Positions 36,901 to 49,651 of a stretch of DNA of 64,000 nt are shown one piece after another; position 1 is the first letter of the stretch, and each line of letters opens with the position of its first letter. The position numbers and the translations under genes were made by a program. A model generated the notes under the pieces. The model had not been told where the DNA came from. It did no database searches and saw only the letters and a program-made list of their open reading frames with translations. The stretch is from Blasia pusilla (taxonomy: Eukaryota; Marchantiophyta; Marchantiopsida; Blasiales): the NCBI GenBank assembly GCA_050084515.1, contig CM114272.1, positions 42,346,001 to 42,410,000 on the forward strand, given 5' to 3'.

Positions 36901-38851
36901 CTGCCCAATTTCTGATAGGGATTGATTATGGGGGCGGGTTGCCCCATGCTGATGCTCTCGGGAGCACCATGTAGCTTGCTAATTAGTATTTTTACAAGTT
37001 TTACATTTTCGTTAGTAGAAATCAGCGCGGAAGCGTTGCCAAATTTTATGTAGGAGAAAGAGACATTGGGATTTACAACAATCCCCGTCAATTTTTACTT
37101 GAATTTTTTATTCCAAATATTTTTCGACGCGGTTGTAGATTGTAAAGCTGTGCACGCTGTGCAACAAACGGTGCGCAATTTGGAGTTGTGAGCAAAAAGT
37201 TATGGTTAATCTTGCAAAACTGCCATTGCTAGGCAATTTTTAGGGTTAAATTGTTCAAACCCTAAACCAGCCGCCACGCGGGCGGCGGCCGTCGCCGTCA
37301 TAGTCACGGTTAACGGTCAACGTTGATGGTCCACCGTCACCATCAACGGTCCACCGTCCATTGTCCACCGTCGGCCGTTGCCGTCGCCCAACACTGCTCA
37401 CAGCATTCGGCCGTTGTCCACCCTTTGGTTGCCATTGCCGCCGTTACGGAGTGGAGGGTCTTCCACGACGTTCGTTGATTCTCTGACTTGCGTCGCCACC
37501 ACGTACTTTGTTTTGACCGCCACCATCATCGCACTTTCGTCATCCAGCAGTGATGGCAGATGACCTCCGGTTATGGTGTTTGAGTTTTGATTTCATGCTA
37601 CTATGTTGTGATTGGTAGCCACTCGATGACGATCGAGTACTGTGTCGTGACGCCCGTAACCGCAACGCGCCGCCAATATCCGCTCGTGGCCGCACCGCAC
37701 CGTCTCGATCGCGGAGCCGCTCCGTCAAAGTAGAGCAGAGTGTGGGTTTATTGTTGATTGAGGAGGGTATGCCGCCGAGTGCCGCGTCCCACCATCGAAG
37801 GTCGTGCCGTTCGTAGCCGTTCCGTGCCGTCTGCAACGCCGCACCGTTCTGCTGGAACCGAACTGTTTATCAAAGAGTTTTGAGCAGCGTCAGTACGGGA
37901 AGAGTATGACTTGCTAATTGGGGAAGTTGTTTCCACGACCGAGTTGGGATCGAACTTTGCAGTTGTTGAAGAGCGACTTCGACATGTGTTCAAGTTACCC
38001 ATTCTGATTTTTTACCCTGCACATGTGAAAGATTATGGGATTTGGGTAGTTTATTTAGATTGGACATGTGAATGCTCTCTCGTACCATGACTTCTGAGTA
38101 CTCCCGATGTGATTAATTAATTACCTTCAGCCGTTCAAGAATCCTCTGCGTGTTCAAGCATCCCTTTTGAATTGTTTGGTTCCTCGTGAGAGGATGGGTT
38201 CAAGCATCCCTTTTGAATTGTTTGGTTCCTCGTGAGAGGATGGGCTGCGCTCCTACCGTAGAAGTGCAAGACGAGAGCGACACTCGCTGATTCCAGACGA
38301 CAGGCTGCCTTCATGAAGTCGCAGCCGGAGATATATTTGGTTAGTATCGTGAGGATCGGTTATCCTAGTACAAGATATTACACTGATATATTACACAACA
38401 GACGTAGAATTAGCCAAAAGGCCGGGTGAGGAAAAGAGAGTGGAGAGTTCGGACAAATATAAAGCTCTATGATCCCATATTTTTGCGTTCCACTTATGGG
38501 TTTATGATTGCAACCAGACACGTTTCCAGAGGGAGAAGGTCGTGTGCGCAATTCGCATAGAGCGGGAGATGGAAGGCTGATCAATTGCTCTTGCGCAAGA
38601 GTGAAAGGAGCCAGAGGAAGAGGGGACGGCGAGGGCGAGGGTGAGGAGGAGGAGCAAGAGCAAGAGCACGATCGTCGCCAGAAATGGCACTCGGAGGAGG
38701 AACTCCGTTAGGGTGAGCTGAGAAGGTGAAGCGAAGACGACGGAGCTGTGAAGAGTTTATCGGGAAGAAAGGGGAGGAACGATTTATTCTTCAAGCGAAT
38801 TGGACAGTTGGGAAGGAAGGGGGAAAGGGAGAGAGAGAGAGAGAGAGAGAG
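33957..38851. other. Divergent intergenic region between GH123-like and BTB genes
   Basis: The first 1-1.5 kb should hold the 5' exon(s) and promoter of the GH123-like gene. From about 37250 to 37860 the sequence is GC-rich, with repeated GTCCACCGTC/CCATCAACGG blocks and two AAACCCTAAACC-type telobox motifs nearby (37200-37270). A 46-bp tandem duplication lies at 38153-38244. No additional gene could be supported. Confidence 0.4.
38153..38244. repeat. 46-bp exact tandem duplication
   Basis: The block TTCAAGCATCCCTTTTGAAT followed by TGTTTGGTTCCTCGTGAGAG and GATGGG occurs twice head to tail (38153-38198, 38199-38244) with no difference seen. It is therefore a recent slippage duplication, upstream of the BTB gene. 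Confidence 0.95.
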
Positions 38852-38852
38852 A
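38828..38852. repeat. (GA)n tract abutting a start codon
   Basis: About twelve GA units end directly at the ATG (38852) of the ankyrin-BTB gene. GA/CT tracts in 5' leaders are common in plants and can bind GAGA-type factors; here only the tract itself is seen. Confidence 0.9.
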
Positions 38853-41800
38853 TGGCGCCAGCCTGGCTGGAGTTGGATCCCGAGCTGGATGCGATTCTGC
38901 GTGACGATGAGCCCAATGGGCCCGAACTGCCTCGCAAGAGAGTGCCGACGGGGGATGTGTACGAGGCTGCAAGAGCAGGGGATGTGGAGAGGCTGCGTCT
39001 GTTGCTGGAGCTTGGAGTGAATGTGAACGCTAGAGATGCCTGGGACTCTGTGGCTCTGTACTACGCGTGCCTCGCAGGTGGGCCGATAATGCTTTGCCAG
39101 TTCTGGCTGACCGGATATGGGGTCGTGTTACGTCAATTCCATGAGTTTGATGTGTGTGATACTATTTTCGGTGTGATTCGGGGGTTGTGTTGATCCTGTC
39201 TTCGATTTCTTCAACCCGGTTGCGTTGTCTGCTTGGGCAATTGTTACGCGGGATTGTGCATAATAATTCAATTCAAAGAATCTTGCGGCTGCGGTCTACA
39301 GGATAGGGTTACATCTCCTTCGGATCGCCAGACTAACTGGTCGGTTTGCAAGTAGGAAGCAATCATCTGAAATTGGTACTTTGCTCTCCTTAGCGAAGTT
39401 GAGTTCAACAACTCTGTGCCCAATTTTCATGGAAGCTTGTACGACTGCAGACCTGATCCGCGAGATTATTTAATTAAGGTGCCAGTCATGAAGAGTGGAG
39501 AACCATTAGAACTAAGGTTCCTGTGCCTGATATGCTGTTACTTTGGAAAGCATGCCAACCTTGTGGCCTACATTCTGAGTCTACCGGATGGGACACTGCT
39601 GTCCACAATTGAGTTTTCCTGTCCAGATGAGAGGACTATTCTTAGGATCAAAAACGAAGGCGGAGAAGAAATTCTCGAGAGTCTGTTGACCAGGTGCAGC
39701 GACCGCTCACAATCACCTTTTAGAAGCTTGGAAGTCAAGCTTTTGATAACTTTCACAAGAGAAGCTGAATCGATGTACTAGAGATGGCAGAGATGGCAGA
39801 GATAGGGAATTATGAGTGGAATAGGTCCCCACTTATAGCCCATAATCACCTTTTAAAAGTGAAGCCTTTGAGGATTTCCAAATGAGATCTCAGTTCATAA
39901 CCACAATTTGAAAGTAAAGGTTTTGAGAACGTTCAAGTGAGCGGCTTAGGCATTAGGCGGGTTTGGAAAGAGAGAGTGTATAACCTTAGGATGTGGGGTG
40001 AGATGTGTAGCTGCAGCTCAGTTGAGGAGTACCCATTTCAGACTGGAGCTTGTGAGAAAAGCCCTTCGGGCAACAATTGCAGTTGTATGATTGCTTGCTG
40101 TTGCTGATAGGTTTCAAGAGTTGGTGGTAGGGCCAAACACGTGGAATTTACCAGCTAGCTCTGGTATACGTATGGTTCACAGGTCATTTGGATGCAGCCC
40201 GTATGCTGCTGGAGACTGGAGCCATATGCAGTGAGAATACTTTTGATGGGGATCGTTGCCACTATGCTGCTCTTAATTTACGTGTGCGGAAGCTCCTGAA
40301 GGCTTTTGAGGCACGACCTCCACCTCTTGCTCCACTACCTCGCTCACTGCGTGAGCTTTTCCTCAGTCATCCTGCCAACCTAACTTATGTGGAGCGCAGC
40401 TTCGGAAGTGCAGGGAAGGATCTGGGTGTCCCTGGTAATGGACTGATCAACTTGGCCACGGAGGGTGCTGATTCAGATGACCTGGGACCAGATCTTACTT
40501 TCACTGTGGGAGGAAGGGTGATGAAAGCACATCGGGTTATTTTAGCTGCACGATCTCCCTACTTCAATCAGAAATTTGGCACTGATTGGAAGCATCGCAG
40601 CGAGTTCAAATTTGCGAGAAACAAGCTCACATTTGCAGCCCTTTTCAGCCTCCTGCAGTACTTCTACACAGACAGATTGGATGTTGCAGTGGACAATATG
40701 GAAGATTTGGTGCGAGTTTGTAAGCAGTGTGAGTGCCTGGCCCTGAAGAAAACTCTGGAGAAGGAACTTACGCACCAGAAATTTGCAAATTATAAGTCAC
40801 CGAAAGGGTTGGATGACTCTCAGAAACGATTCATCTTACAAGGCTCCTCCTTACCCTGGCAGGAGCAGCTTGCTGCAGCAATGCGTCGCCTGTTTCGGCT
40901 CACTCTTTTAAACTCCCGTAAAGAAAGGGAGCTCATGGATACAAGGAAGGAAGGTAAACCAGAGATGCAGCCAAAGAACTGTGATGGGAATGGGAAGAAA
41001 GTCGGACATGCTAGGAGCTCAGGGGCAGATGAGAATGAGGACGAGCACAGATTCTTGGTCGGCGATCAAAGTGAGGTTGATAGCTCAAAGATGAGCAGTA
41101 TCCAACAAGATGGAGACCGCGATGGGAGACGAACCATCAAGATTAACACAGACGAACAACTAAAGATAGAAAGATTGGCTGCATCATCAGAGGTTTCCTC
41201 CTCTGGCCAGAATCCTCCTGACTTTGAAGAGGACCATGCTGATGTAATTTTCTTGGTAGCTGGAGAGAAGTTCAGATGCCACCGAGTTATCCTTGGTTCC
41301 AGATCTGAGTATTTCAAGGCAAGATTCTCTCGAATGACTGAATCACAAAAAGCTAGCTGCAGCGCACTAAGAGGGGGAATTGGGGTTCTCCCAGTGCTTG
41401 AAGAGCATGATCTGAGTGCCGGAGCTTTTGAGAAGTTGTTGGAGTACATGTGAGTCACTTCTGCCATGTTTTTTTGCACTGTGGAAAAAAAAAATCGTCA
41501 ACTAAGAGGTTTGTCGAAAATCTTGTGCTGCATTTTCTAGCAACCTGAACTATTTACACCTGCAAGTATTGAAGATGTTCAACACCCCAAGGCTGTTCTC
41601 TGTAGGTACAGTTGCTTTTTCCCCCAGATTTATGGCCTGGTATCTCAGTAACGAATTTACCCTGGAGCTCATGACACCCGCACCCAGATGCAGAGCTTGA
41701 AGCAGTTGAGTTTGTAGCCTTTGTATTAGAAGCTGTACTTATTGGGTGTTGCCTGCCACAGCCTTGTCATCATAGACTTAAATTTAGTCGGAATTGTTTC

Positions 41801-42852
41801 CGGAAACTTGTAGTAGAGGGCGATAGGACGGATGCCTTCCTATACTGAGGTGGTGCGACATTTCATCAAACTGACATCTCTTTTCCTATGTTTCAGTTAC
41901 ACAGACTCGGTGGAGGATATCGACCCGGATGAAGTAAGTGAACAAAGCGCTATTCTTTTCTAAACGGGAGATTTTGGCACGAAGAGCTCTGTTACCTTCG
42001 TACGATTAATCCGTATCAGCGTTCAACCGCCAGCAATGATTGATGCTCTCCTTGTGTTGTGCTGCCAGGCAGAGGAGATGTTTGATGCTGCTTCACGATA
42101 CCTATTGTTCCCACTGAAACGCGCGGTAGTGGATGTTTTGCTGCCCCAGTTAGAGACTACTTCCCCTGCTGAACTTTGCAATTGGCTACTAGTTTCGGAC
42201 ATGTATGCCACATAACCAACCCTCGCGATGTTTTGAACCTACTTTGTGATGACATGGGTGTATTTTCCGACGAGATTTGGAAAGCACATTGAATGGAGAT
42301 GCTAGCGATCTGGTAGAGTTAAGTGTCTGGAGTTCCAATCTTCCGAGGGAAGAATGGTGATTGCTATGGAATTGAATTCTGATGTCTACAGCAAGTTGGG
42401 GACTGGAAGAGGATATGAAACTGAGCTCCTCAGCCTTCATCCCAGAAACCAACAGCTCATTGTTAGAGTGATGGAAGAATGTGACTGAGCAAGTGCGGTT
42501 CTGGCTTCCGTGCAGGTATGGAGTGTGGAAACTGCGAGAGCATTGTCTAGATGCGATGGCTCTCAATTTCGAACTGTTTGCGTCCACCCCTGAATTTCGG
42601 AAGATCCTCCTCACTCTTCCTCCCCCGTCGGGCGACTCGGAAGAGCGAACTTCTGCTCCGAGCGCACCTGGAGAAGTGGGCCGAGACGAGAGAAGCGGCA
42701 ACCTGCTGGACGACTTGCGAGAAAAGTGGCTCGCAATCGAGGGAGAAGAACTCGACCAACGTGACTACAGCGCTCGAGAGTTCGACCAGAGGCTGGTGAA
42801 GCTTGTGGAATTAGCAATGTCGGAGGAATCGCTGAAGGACAGCAGTTCGTAG
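38852..42852 (+). CDS. Ankyrin-repeat plus double BTB/POZ protein (ABTB1/BPOZ-like)
   Basis: Five exons: 38852-39077, 40183-41449, 41897-41933, 42069-42202 and 42516-42852, 2001 nt and 666 aa. All introns are GT-AG and phases agree. Start is [13 protein letters not shown]. Ankyrin repeats occupy about 28-110 ([40 protein letters not shown] split by intron 1). The first BTB is at about 179-270 ([20 protein letters not shown]), then a charged linker (about 290-420). The second BTB starts near 427 ([20 protein letters not shown]) and continues through exons 3-4. A C-terminal helical region follows ([14 protein letters not shown]). The layout equals plant At2g04740-type and animal ABTB1/BPOZ proteins. 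BTB domains dimerise and can bind cullin-3 as substrate adaptors; that role is inferred. Confidence 0.93.
39367..39781 (+). other. Unexplained open frame inside intron 1 of the BTB gene
   Basis: A frame stays open for about 137 codons after a TGA near 39365, ending in TAG/TAC-type context at 39781. Its residue mix looks like real protein ([56 protein letters not shown]). It has no recognised domain, no clear ATG at its beginning, and lies within the 1.1-kb first intron. It could be a fragment of an inserted gene, an alternative exon, or chance. Confidence 0.25.
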
Positions 42853-45148
42853 AGAGGATTGCACCGCACTGCAATGCACAGTATTCGAGAAGGAACCCGT
42901 GAAGTCATTTTTAAATCATTGTCACATCCAATTCTCCTATCAGAATGTAACCGTTCCAAATGAGAGTAGCTTACGTCACAAGGGTGTTGTAGTCGAGTTG
43001 AATGCAAGAATGTGGGATGTATTTTACAATCTTGCAGGCTCGTATAAGTGATCTGGATGGATAATTGGTTTCAAAACTCCTACTTTCCCTTCGAGACTAG
43101 CACGTTCGAGTTCCGATTCTCAAACGGACTGGACAAGGTTCATAAGGCCGTGGCCGCGAAATCGTCACGAACGGCCACCGGCTATCACATTCAGACAGCG
43201 AGATGGACACTTTCACGGGATCCCACCTTAAGCTGTTCGTCTGCGTAGATCCGACATCCGAATCGAAATGGTATCCTCAGCAGTTATATTTCCATCGAGT
43301 TGCTTCCCTTATCCGGGACAAGAATGGTAAAGCCGGACTGTGACCACTGCAGACCCTCATTTCTCATAGCGGATCATCGGATCTGAATTTCTTCCAGCAT
43401 CCGTCGAAAAACTAGTTCGAGCAAATGACTTGATTCGTGAAAATCTTCCCAGGGTGGATACATAGATGCGCGCAGGTTCGTAACCAGATGTATGGACAAA
43501 CAACTGAAAACCGGAATTGATGGTGTGTAGCACGCCGCAGGCGACAGTCATGATCCCACGAGGTTCCAGCGAAAACTTCGCCGGGTGCGTCGGATGAAGT
43601 GCCGCTGACTGAATGAACAAAGATGCGTTGCACAATGGATGATCGTGTCCCACCAGATTCCGTCTCGGACTGCGATCGCTTACAAGGATTCGTTCTACGT
43701 GACTCACCTGGGGAGCATGTGCCATGAGCTTAGTGTTAGAGTGGGCATCCTGACAAAGTCTCGCATGACGTTAACATGTCCAACGAAACATGTCCCGGTA
43801 CTGGTCGAATTACAATTCACAGATTGCAGCTGGATTGCCATCTTTGTATGTATTACTTGAGACAGTTGGAACCTGTGTGCGTAATATTGCTCTAATAGAC
43901 TCGTGATTAGCGAATATGCAACTATAATCTCGTTATCCGGACTTTTGAACATAAAGCATGCGCATGTTTCCGTGATAAACTGAACCTGTATTCATTTCTA
44001 AAAAGATCGGGTACTATTGATGTAGCTCGACGGTGGGATTGACTGCGAACTTATCACACCTCGAAAGATTGAGTTGACGATATAACAGTGAACCTGTAAT
44101 CGGCGTGGCATTGCATACCGCCACATTTGCTACTTTCCTCTAAGGATATTCGGCTCTCTGGGAAATTGAAGTGTCGTTGGAAAAGGTTTCACACCACGCA
44201 TCCAAGCATTGCTACTCTAACATTCTGGATCAGATGTGTTCATCGGAATTGCCCATAAGCGTTGGTGATAGTTTTTCTTTCAAAATTCCCGTTCCCCACT
44301 ACAAATATTCAGAGTCCAGTCAGAACCAGAGCAACTCTAACCCAGTAGTGTGAAACAGTCATGAGTCAGTCAAACCGTAGGCCTTGGTCATAACTATCGC
44401 CAGCAGAACACTATAAAATGGAACGCAATAATACGCTCGGAAAAAACCTTGGTGAGTCCAACGTGAGTAACGAATTTCAAGTGCAGCGATGGTAGTCTAC
44501 CTGTGACCAGATGTGAGACGAGTTGATAATCAGGTACGCGCCAGCGGAGTTTCAGTTACAATAGGGGAAATTCGAGAGGCGGCGAGAGAGAGATTCATGA
44601 TAGCTTGTGGATAGACGTTGAGTAGCTTCCAGTGGAGATACAATTTTCAGACGATTCGAGAGGAAAGAGACCATAACATTCAAAATCATGCCCAACTCTT
44701 TTCCAAGCTTCTGTTAACGTGTCTACATAGATCCGAACAGATATCACAAAATTTCACTTACATTCGGTGTGTTGAGGATGTAATTCGTCCCGTAAAGTGC
44801 GAGACCCGGAAACAACATTAGAAGAGGGATCTAAGTAAGGGGATGCTGCATCCACGAGAAATAGGAACACAAAAGCTGGCCATATAGAGATCACTGGCAA
44901 AATGTGAATTCGTGGACGATATATCGGCGTTAAGACGTAATTCTACACAAATAACGACCTAGCAGATCTATCATTACCAACTGACACCCGCGGTAACGCC
45001 ACACCACCAATCTATGAGACGGTAATCGAAAATTCCATTATTGCAAGTGTCTTTTAACATGTAAAAAAACGATAATTTAATGGAGATGATACAGTGAGTT
45101 GTGCAGGGTCCTGCACGTGTAAGAATCCAATGTACAAGGTGCAAGCGT
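42853..45148. other. Convergent intergenic region, no gene recognised
   Basis: Between the 3' ends of the BTB gene (plus) and petC (minus). Short ORFs only; no exon chain, RNA gene or repeat could be supported. Confidence 0.4.
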
Positions 45149-45829
45149 CTATGACCACCATGGTTCCTCACCAGACCTGAAGTCAGTCTCTACCCAAGGG
45201 GTGAAGACCACCTTGTCATCGTTAACATCCACATGCGCCAAAGCCAGGGAAAGAGGAGCAGGACCTCGAACCACACGACCTTGGTTGTTATACTGGGAAC
45301 CGTGGCAGGGGCATATGAACTTGTTCTCAGCGTTGTTGAAGGGTACGACGCATCCAAGATGAGTGCACACGGCATTGACACCGTAGGTCGCCAGAGTTCC
45401 GTCTGTCTCCACCACGAGGTAAGTGGGATCTCCCTTCAAACCCTGGGCGAGAGTCCTATCACCTGGCTGATGTGCCTGCAACCAACCAGTCTGTGTGATA
45501 TCGTTTCCAAGGGCATCTTTCGCAAGCACACCGGAGCCTGAACCACCTGAGCTGGGGGGCACAAGAAAGTAGAGGTATGGCCCCAAAAGGCCGGCTGATG
45601 GCAAGGAAATGGCACCTAACAGCAGCAGATTCATGAGGTTCCTCTTTCCCATATCCGGCACTCTTTCGGACGCCATCGCCGAGCAAGTGGTCGATACTAC
45701 CGCCTTCTTCTTCAGCACGGCCATCCTCAAGGGCGCGAATTCCAGCTTGGACGACGCCATCACTCCATTGCGGACCGATCCCAGATGAGAGATCGACGCC
45801 ATGGCCTGCAGACTGCACATGGCTGCCAT
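45149..45829 (-). CDS. petC: Cytochrome b6f complex Rieske iron-sulfur subunit, chloroplast precursor
   Basis: A single uninterrupted frame, 226 aa. Start is ATG at 45829 ([12 protein letters not shown], in a GCGATGGC context); the few codons upstream have no ATG. Residues 1 to about 50 form a Ser/Ala/Met-rich chloroplast transit peptide. A KR pair (62-63) precedes one membrane anchor (about 64-90), as in Tat-routed Rieske proteins, then a Gly-rich hinge (SSGGSGSG, 93-100). The Rieske fold holds both cluster boxes: CTHLGC (155-160) and CPCHGS (173-178). C155, H157, C173 and H176 bind the 2Fe-2S cluster, and C160-C175 form the disulfide. It passes electrons from plastoquinol to cytochrome f in the thylakoid. 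All key residues are present, so it looks functional. No intron is seen, although many plant PETC genes have them. Confidence 0.97.
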   Translation of the reverse strand: MAAMCSLQAMASISHLGSVRNGVMASSKLEFAPLRMAVLKKKAVVSTTCSAMASERVPDMGKRNLMNLLLLGAISLPSAGLLGPYLYFLVPPSSGGSGSGVLAKDALGNDITQTGWLQAHQPGDRTLAQGLKGDPTYLVVETDGTLATYGVNAVCTHLGCVVPFNNAENKFICPCHGSQYNNQGRVVRGPAPLSLALAHVDVNDDKVVFTPWVETDFRSGEEPWWS

Positions 45830-46378
45830 CGCTCCTCCTCCCACTGCAGAATTCGTTCACTCCTTCGATCCCTCGACAATTCTCTAAACTTGACTTCTCT
45901 GTCGCGAGTATGTGGAATATTGGCTTGAAATGAAATGAATCGGTTGTAGAGATGGCACTCCGCTGAGGTAGGAGTAGGCGATGGACGGCAGCAGCGTGCA
46001 ATCCACACGCTTGGGAAAGGCGGGGCAGAAGCGCGCGGATATCTATCCCCCGCTTTCCTCTCCTTTTCTCGCCGTCGTTCGGCCCTCGATGTTCTCCAGC
46101 GGATGACGGATGGGCCGGGCCTATCCATTCGTTCTCCTTCCACCGCTGGGCCGTCAGATGCGCTCCATCGACGGACTGAAGCTCTCAATCCTGCTCCGTG
46201 TGCTCGTTGGCAGCCTCACAACACCAGCCCAGTCCACTTCTCGATTGCGCGGCGCACGGTTGCCCGTTCTGGTTCCGACGAGCGCCTGGCGTGGAGGCTT
46301 CTGTTCACGCTCGTCTCGGTGCTGCATATCTGATCTCGTCGACAATGACTCGCACAATTCTTAAAATTCATTTTATTA
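45830..46378. other. petC promoter and 5' leader region
   Basis: Upstream of petC on the minus strand and moderately GC-rich. Several ORFs on both strands (45760-46364) overlap here but show no domains and are treated as chance. Confidence 0.4.
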
Positions 46379-46562
46379 TCTATTAATTATATTCTTATTG
46401 GATAGTGTTTTTTAATTTGCAAACATTTTTTTAATTTGACATGTGGTAATGGAGCAATAAGAAAATATTTATCTTCTATCGACAGCAAAAAAGCAAGAAT
46501 TTTTTTTTGTATAGATATGATTAATTCTTTTACTCCCGTACATGGCACGGGCTGCCCACTAG
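46379..46562 (+). mobile_element. Helitron-like short element with clean ends
   Basis: Lies between A (46378) and T (46563), starts TCTATTAATTATATTC, and ends CTAG after a small GC hairpin (GGCACGGGCTGCCC). A-to-T insertion, 5' TC, 3' CTAG and a subterminal hairpin are the Helitron hallmarks. Inner text (ATGTGGTAATGGAGCAATAA, then GAAAATATTT) is a diverged form of the copies at 2407 and 22724. Non-coding, 184 bp. Confidence 0.6.
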
Positions 46563-49160
46563 TTATAACAACGACAATTGAATCCTAGATTATGTATTAG
46601 GCTGAACATCCATTGCAAGTATGTACTGCAACTAGTGTGCGGCCTAGACAGTCGGTTGGAGAATGGGAAAACATGAGATATACATGTGGGTGAAATTGGT
46701 TGAACAACGCTAAGTTAGGTTGTTAAAGAGGTCTGAGTGAGGGTTAGGTATTGTCAATGTTACTATAATAAACAGAAGGCTTGTAGTAGTATTGAAAATA
46801 GGGAGATCATGAAATGGATGTGTAGTTGAGGGAGTGACTATGCACAAAGAACGTACACGGCACGCGTGTACATCGTAGATCGTAAGACAACAATGAAACA
46901 TGTGTAGTTGGTATGCCGTTTAAAGATACAAAATAGTAAAGAGAAATTTGAGGTGAAATCTCTTTGGACTAAGATACACTCGGTTTGAATAGGGATATGT
47001 TGGATAGGACGTGCAATGACTTTGCTTGGTGGAATCGCAGTCCATGGCCTGCTTCACGAATATGGAATTATGATGTAGAACTGTTGCAAGGGCTACAGGA
47101 GATTGAATGGAAAGTGTTTGTCAAGTGCAATTGAAAATACTTGGATTGCATATTTTGAGGCTCGTAAATGTCCCAGAAGTGAGTGGAAAGCATAGTTATG
47201 TTGTTGAATACCAGAATAATATTTCTCAAGATACATTAGTTGGAGCAGAAAAGAGAAGTGCCCTAGCCTCGGGTAGATACATTAGTTGCATGAGAGAAGA
47301 GTAGTGCCCTAGAGTAGACGTAAAAGTAGGATACAAAGCAGGTATATGAACAAGAGTAAAATACTAGAGAAAGTAAATGAAGATTGCAAGATGCTTTACT
47401 GAATCAGTTGCATGAGAAGTTCTGGAACAAAATACTCAGAGAAGTCTGAAAATTGAAGAAGATTCAAGGGAAGATAATACAACTGAAATTGGTTACTAGA
47501 CACAAGCATATACTAGCCCCTCATAAGGGATTCTACCATCAAAGCCTAGAGAGAAAGCTTGGGATCAGCTTGAATGTAGCCCTAAATGCTTGCCAAAAAT
47601 ATCCCTAAATTCTTTCCTAGCTTCTTCCAATTTGTTTTTCAAATCATTCAACTCAATGGCTATAGCAAGATGTGCGTCTTGCTCAAGCTCTAGGACATCA
47701 AAAGAACTGATATCTTAGTGGTAAGCCGAATTGAATGCTCCTCAGCTTCATCCAAAGCCACACGAATAGAGTCATAAATATCGACAAGAATGCTACAAGG
47801 ACTATTGTCCCAATTTGCTGAATCAGCGATATATCCTTGTTGGAAGTCGTCGTATTCTTGATTGTAACTCCAAACCTGCAATATAAATGTAGAAAAGACG
47901 ATAAAGAACACATACATTTGGAGGGATGCATGAAAAGGAGATTTGTGAGAAAAAAGAAAAAAGAGATTGAAGTAGGATGGGCAAGCAAGTAAATTGATGC
48001 GCATTGCAGAAATAGGGTGGGAATAACTTTAGACAGAGGTGTATGAAATGACAAACATCGGTAAGAAAGATATTAAGTAGATACCACAAGCATGAATTTT
48101 GTCGAAATGATATCAAAGTAAATAGAGAAAAAGGAGCACATGAATGATAACTCTGGAGTGAAAAAATTAGGATGGTACTAATCAATGAACAATAAAAGGA
48201 GAAATCAACAATAGTAAGTGATTGAGAGCGAATGAAGTGATGAGCCAAAGTTGATTCAAAGGTAGATAAAAAGATGATTCCAAAGGAACAATGGGAAGAA
48301 CAAATCTTACGCCTAAAATCAGATTGGATGTAAAAAGACAAAGGAAGCATGAACATAAATTCAGATATGCTAATGTGAATTGAAAAATCAGATGTATATG
48401 AAGGAGAGCAATTGTAAACCGAAGATGAGTCTAAATAGAAATGCGAGATGAGTAACAAGTGGGAAATAAATTATGTATGAAAAAACATGTGGCGATCAAT
48501 TATGTTGGACTGTGAATATCCACATGAAGGAAAATTTGAACTACTGTGTGAGAAAATAGAAGTACATAGGATTGAAACAAAATGAGAAAGCGGAAATAGC
48601 TGATTTGAGTAATTCATCATCCTAGGCCATCTTCATAAGCATTTATGAGGAGATCTATGAGACGGAACTAGCTCAACCAAAAGAGATATTTGGTTTTCAC
48701 AAAGCAAAAACCTACACATTGGAATACAAAGGAGAGCCAATGAGATGAATACACTACAAAAGGCTAGAAGCTGAACATCTTTTTGTACATTTGAAGTAAA
48801 GCACAAAAGTAAAAGCACGTACACTTAGAGGAAGTACCATTAGCGAGGTGTATTTTCTCTTGCTGGGAGATTGCAACGTTGAATTAAAATCATTGTTCAA
48901 CGGTTTTGTAGTACTAACAATAACTTTATTGGGATTTCTTTGAGATGAAGTCTCACAATGGTTACTAGGATCAGAAGACAAGATGATAACATCATCAAAT
49001 TCAGGAAGAACAAGGAAATGAGTAGGATTGTCCATAATAATGGGAATAGGCTCAAAATCTAGTAACTGCAAATTTTCTTGGATTGTTTTCATCCTATCAA
49101 TAAGATGAGTAGCTTCAATAGAGCTTAAATCTACTAGCACGTTGAGGGGCAAGTGCATGT
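46563..49160. other. AT-rich region left of the retrotransposon nest
   Basis: Low-complexity AT-rich DNA. Minus-strand open frames at 47690-48458 and 48754-49158 are rich in F/S/L or have no recognised domain. No gene is supported. The methyltransferase element begins at about 49161. Confidence 0.4.
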
Positions 49161-49651
49161 GGTGATAGAGAAGGCGCAGTTGATCAACCCCAATACCACC
49201 ACTGGCTCCTACTCTGAATCAGAGCCCTCTCCATGTCAATGTACCTGTAGGGTCGTCAAAAGATCGGCGTGTCACTCGACAACTCAATGCAGATCCCTGG
49301 ACCTTTCAGCATACCCAAATCATGCATACTAAATGCAAAACAACTCCTATAACTCCTAAGGAATTGGTGTATCCGGCGCCGCTCTCCTCCTATCAACTTA
49401 GGGCTTATATCTGGCTCCCAAGTCTCCATCGTGACTACGGTAAGACTCTCCGGCGCGGGTGTCGGTGGTTGCTATGGTGCAACCCCGTCTCGGACAACAA
49501 AACTCGCTTGCTCCCTTGCAACCAACTGCAAAATCGGATCTCCATTTGCAATACCCTGAACTACGCTGGATGCTATGGCTACCATCTCCTGGTGTACATG
49601 CAAAATATCCCAAGAAGTCCAAGGGTGTCTCTCCCAATCACCCTTGGTGTG

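Noticed and set aside
37378-38002. ORFs in the GC-rich block with ACCGTC repeats
   Set aside because: Repetitive composition explains the open frames; no family recognised.
45459-46364. ORFs around the petC 5' end on both strands
   Set aside because: Shadows of the petC frame or chance frames in its promoter.
47690-48458. Hydrophobic F/S/L-rich minus-strand ORFs that could be membrane proteins
   Set aside because: Low-complexity AT-rich DNA gives such residues by chance; no conserved pattern or start context.
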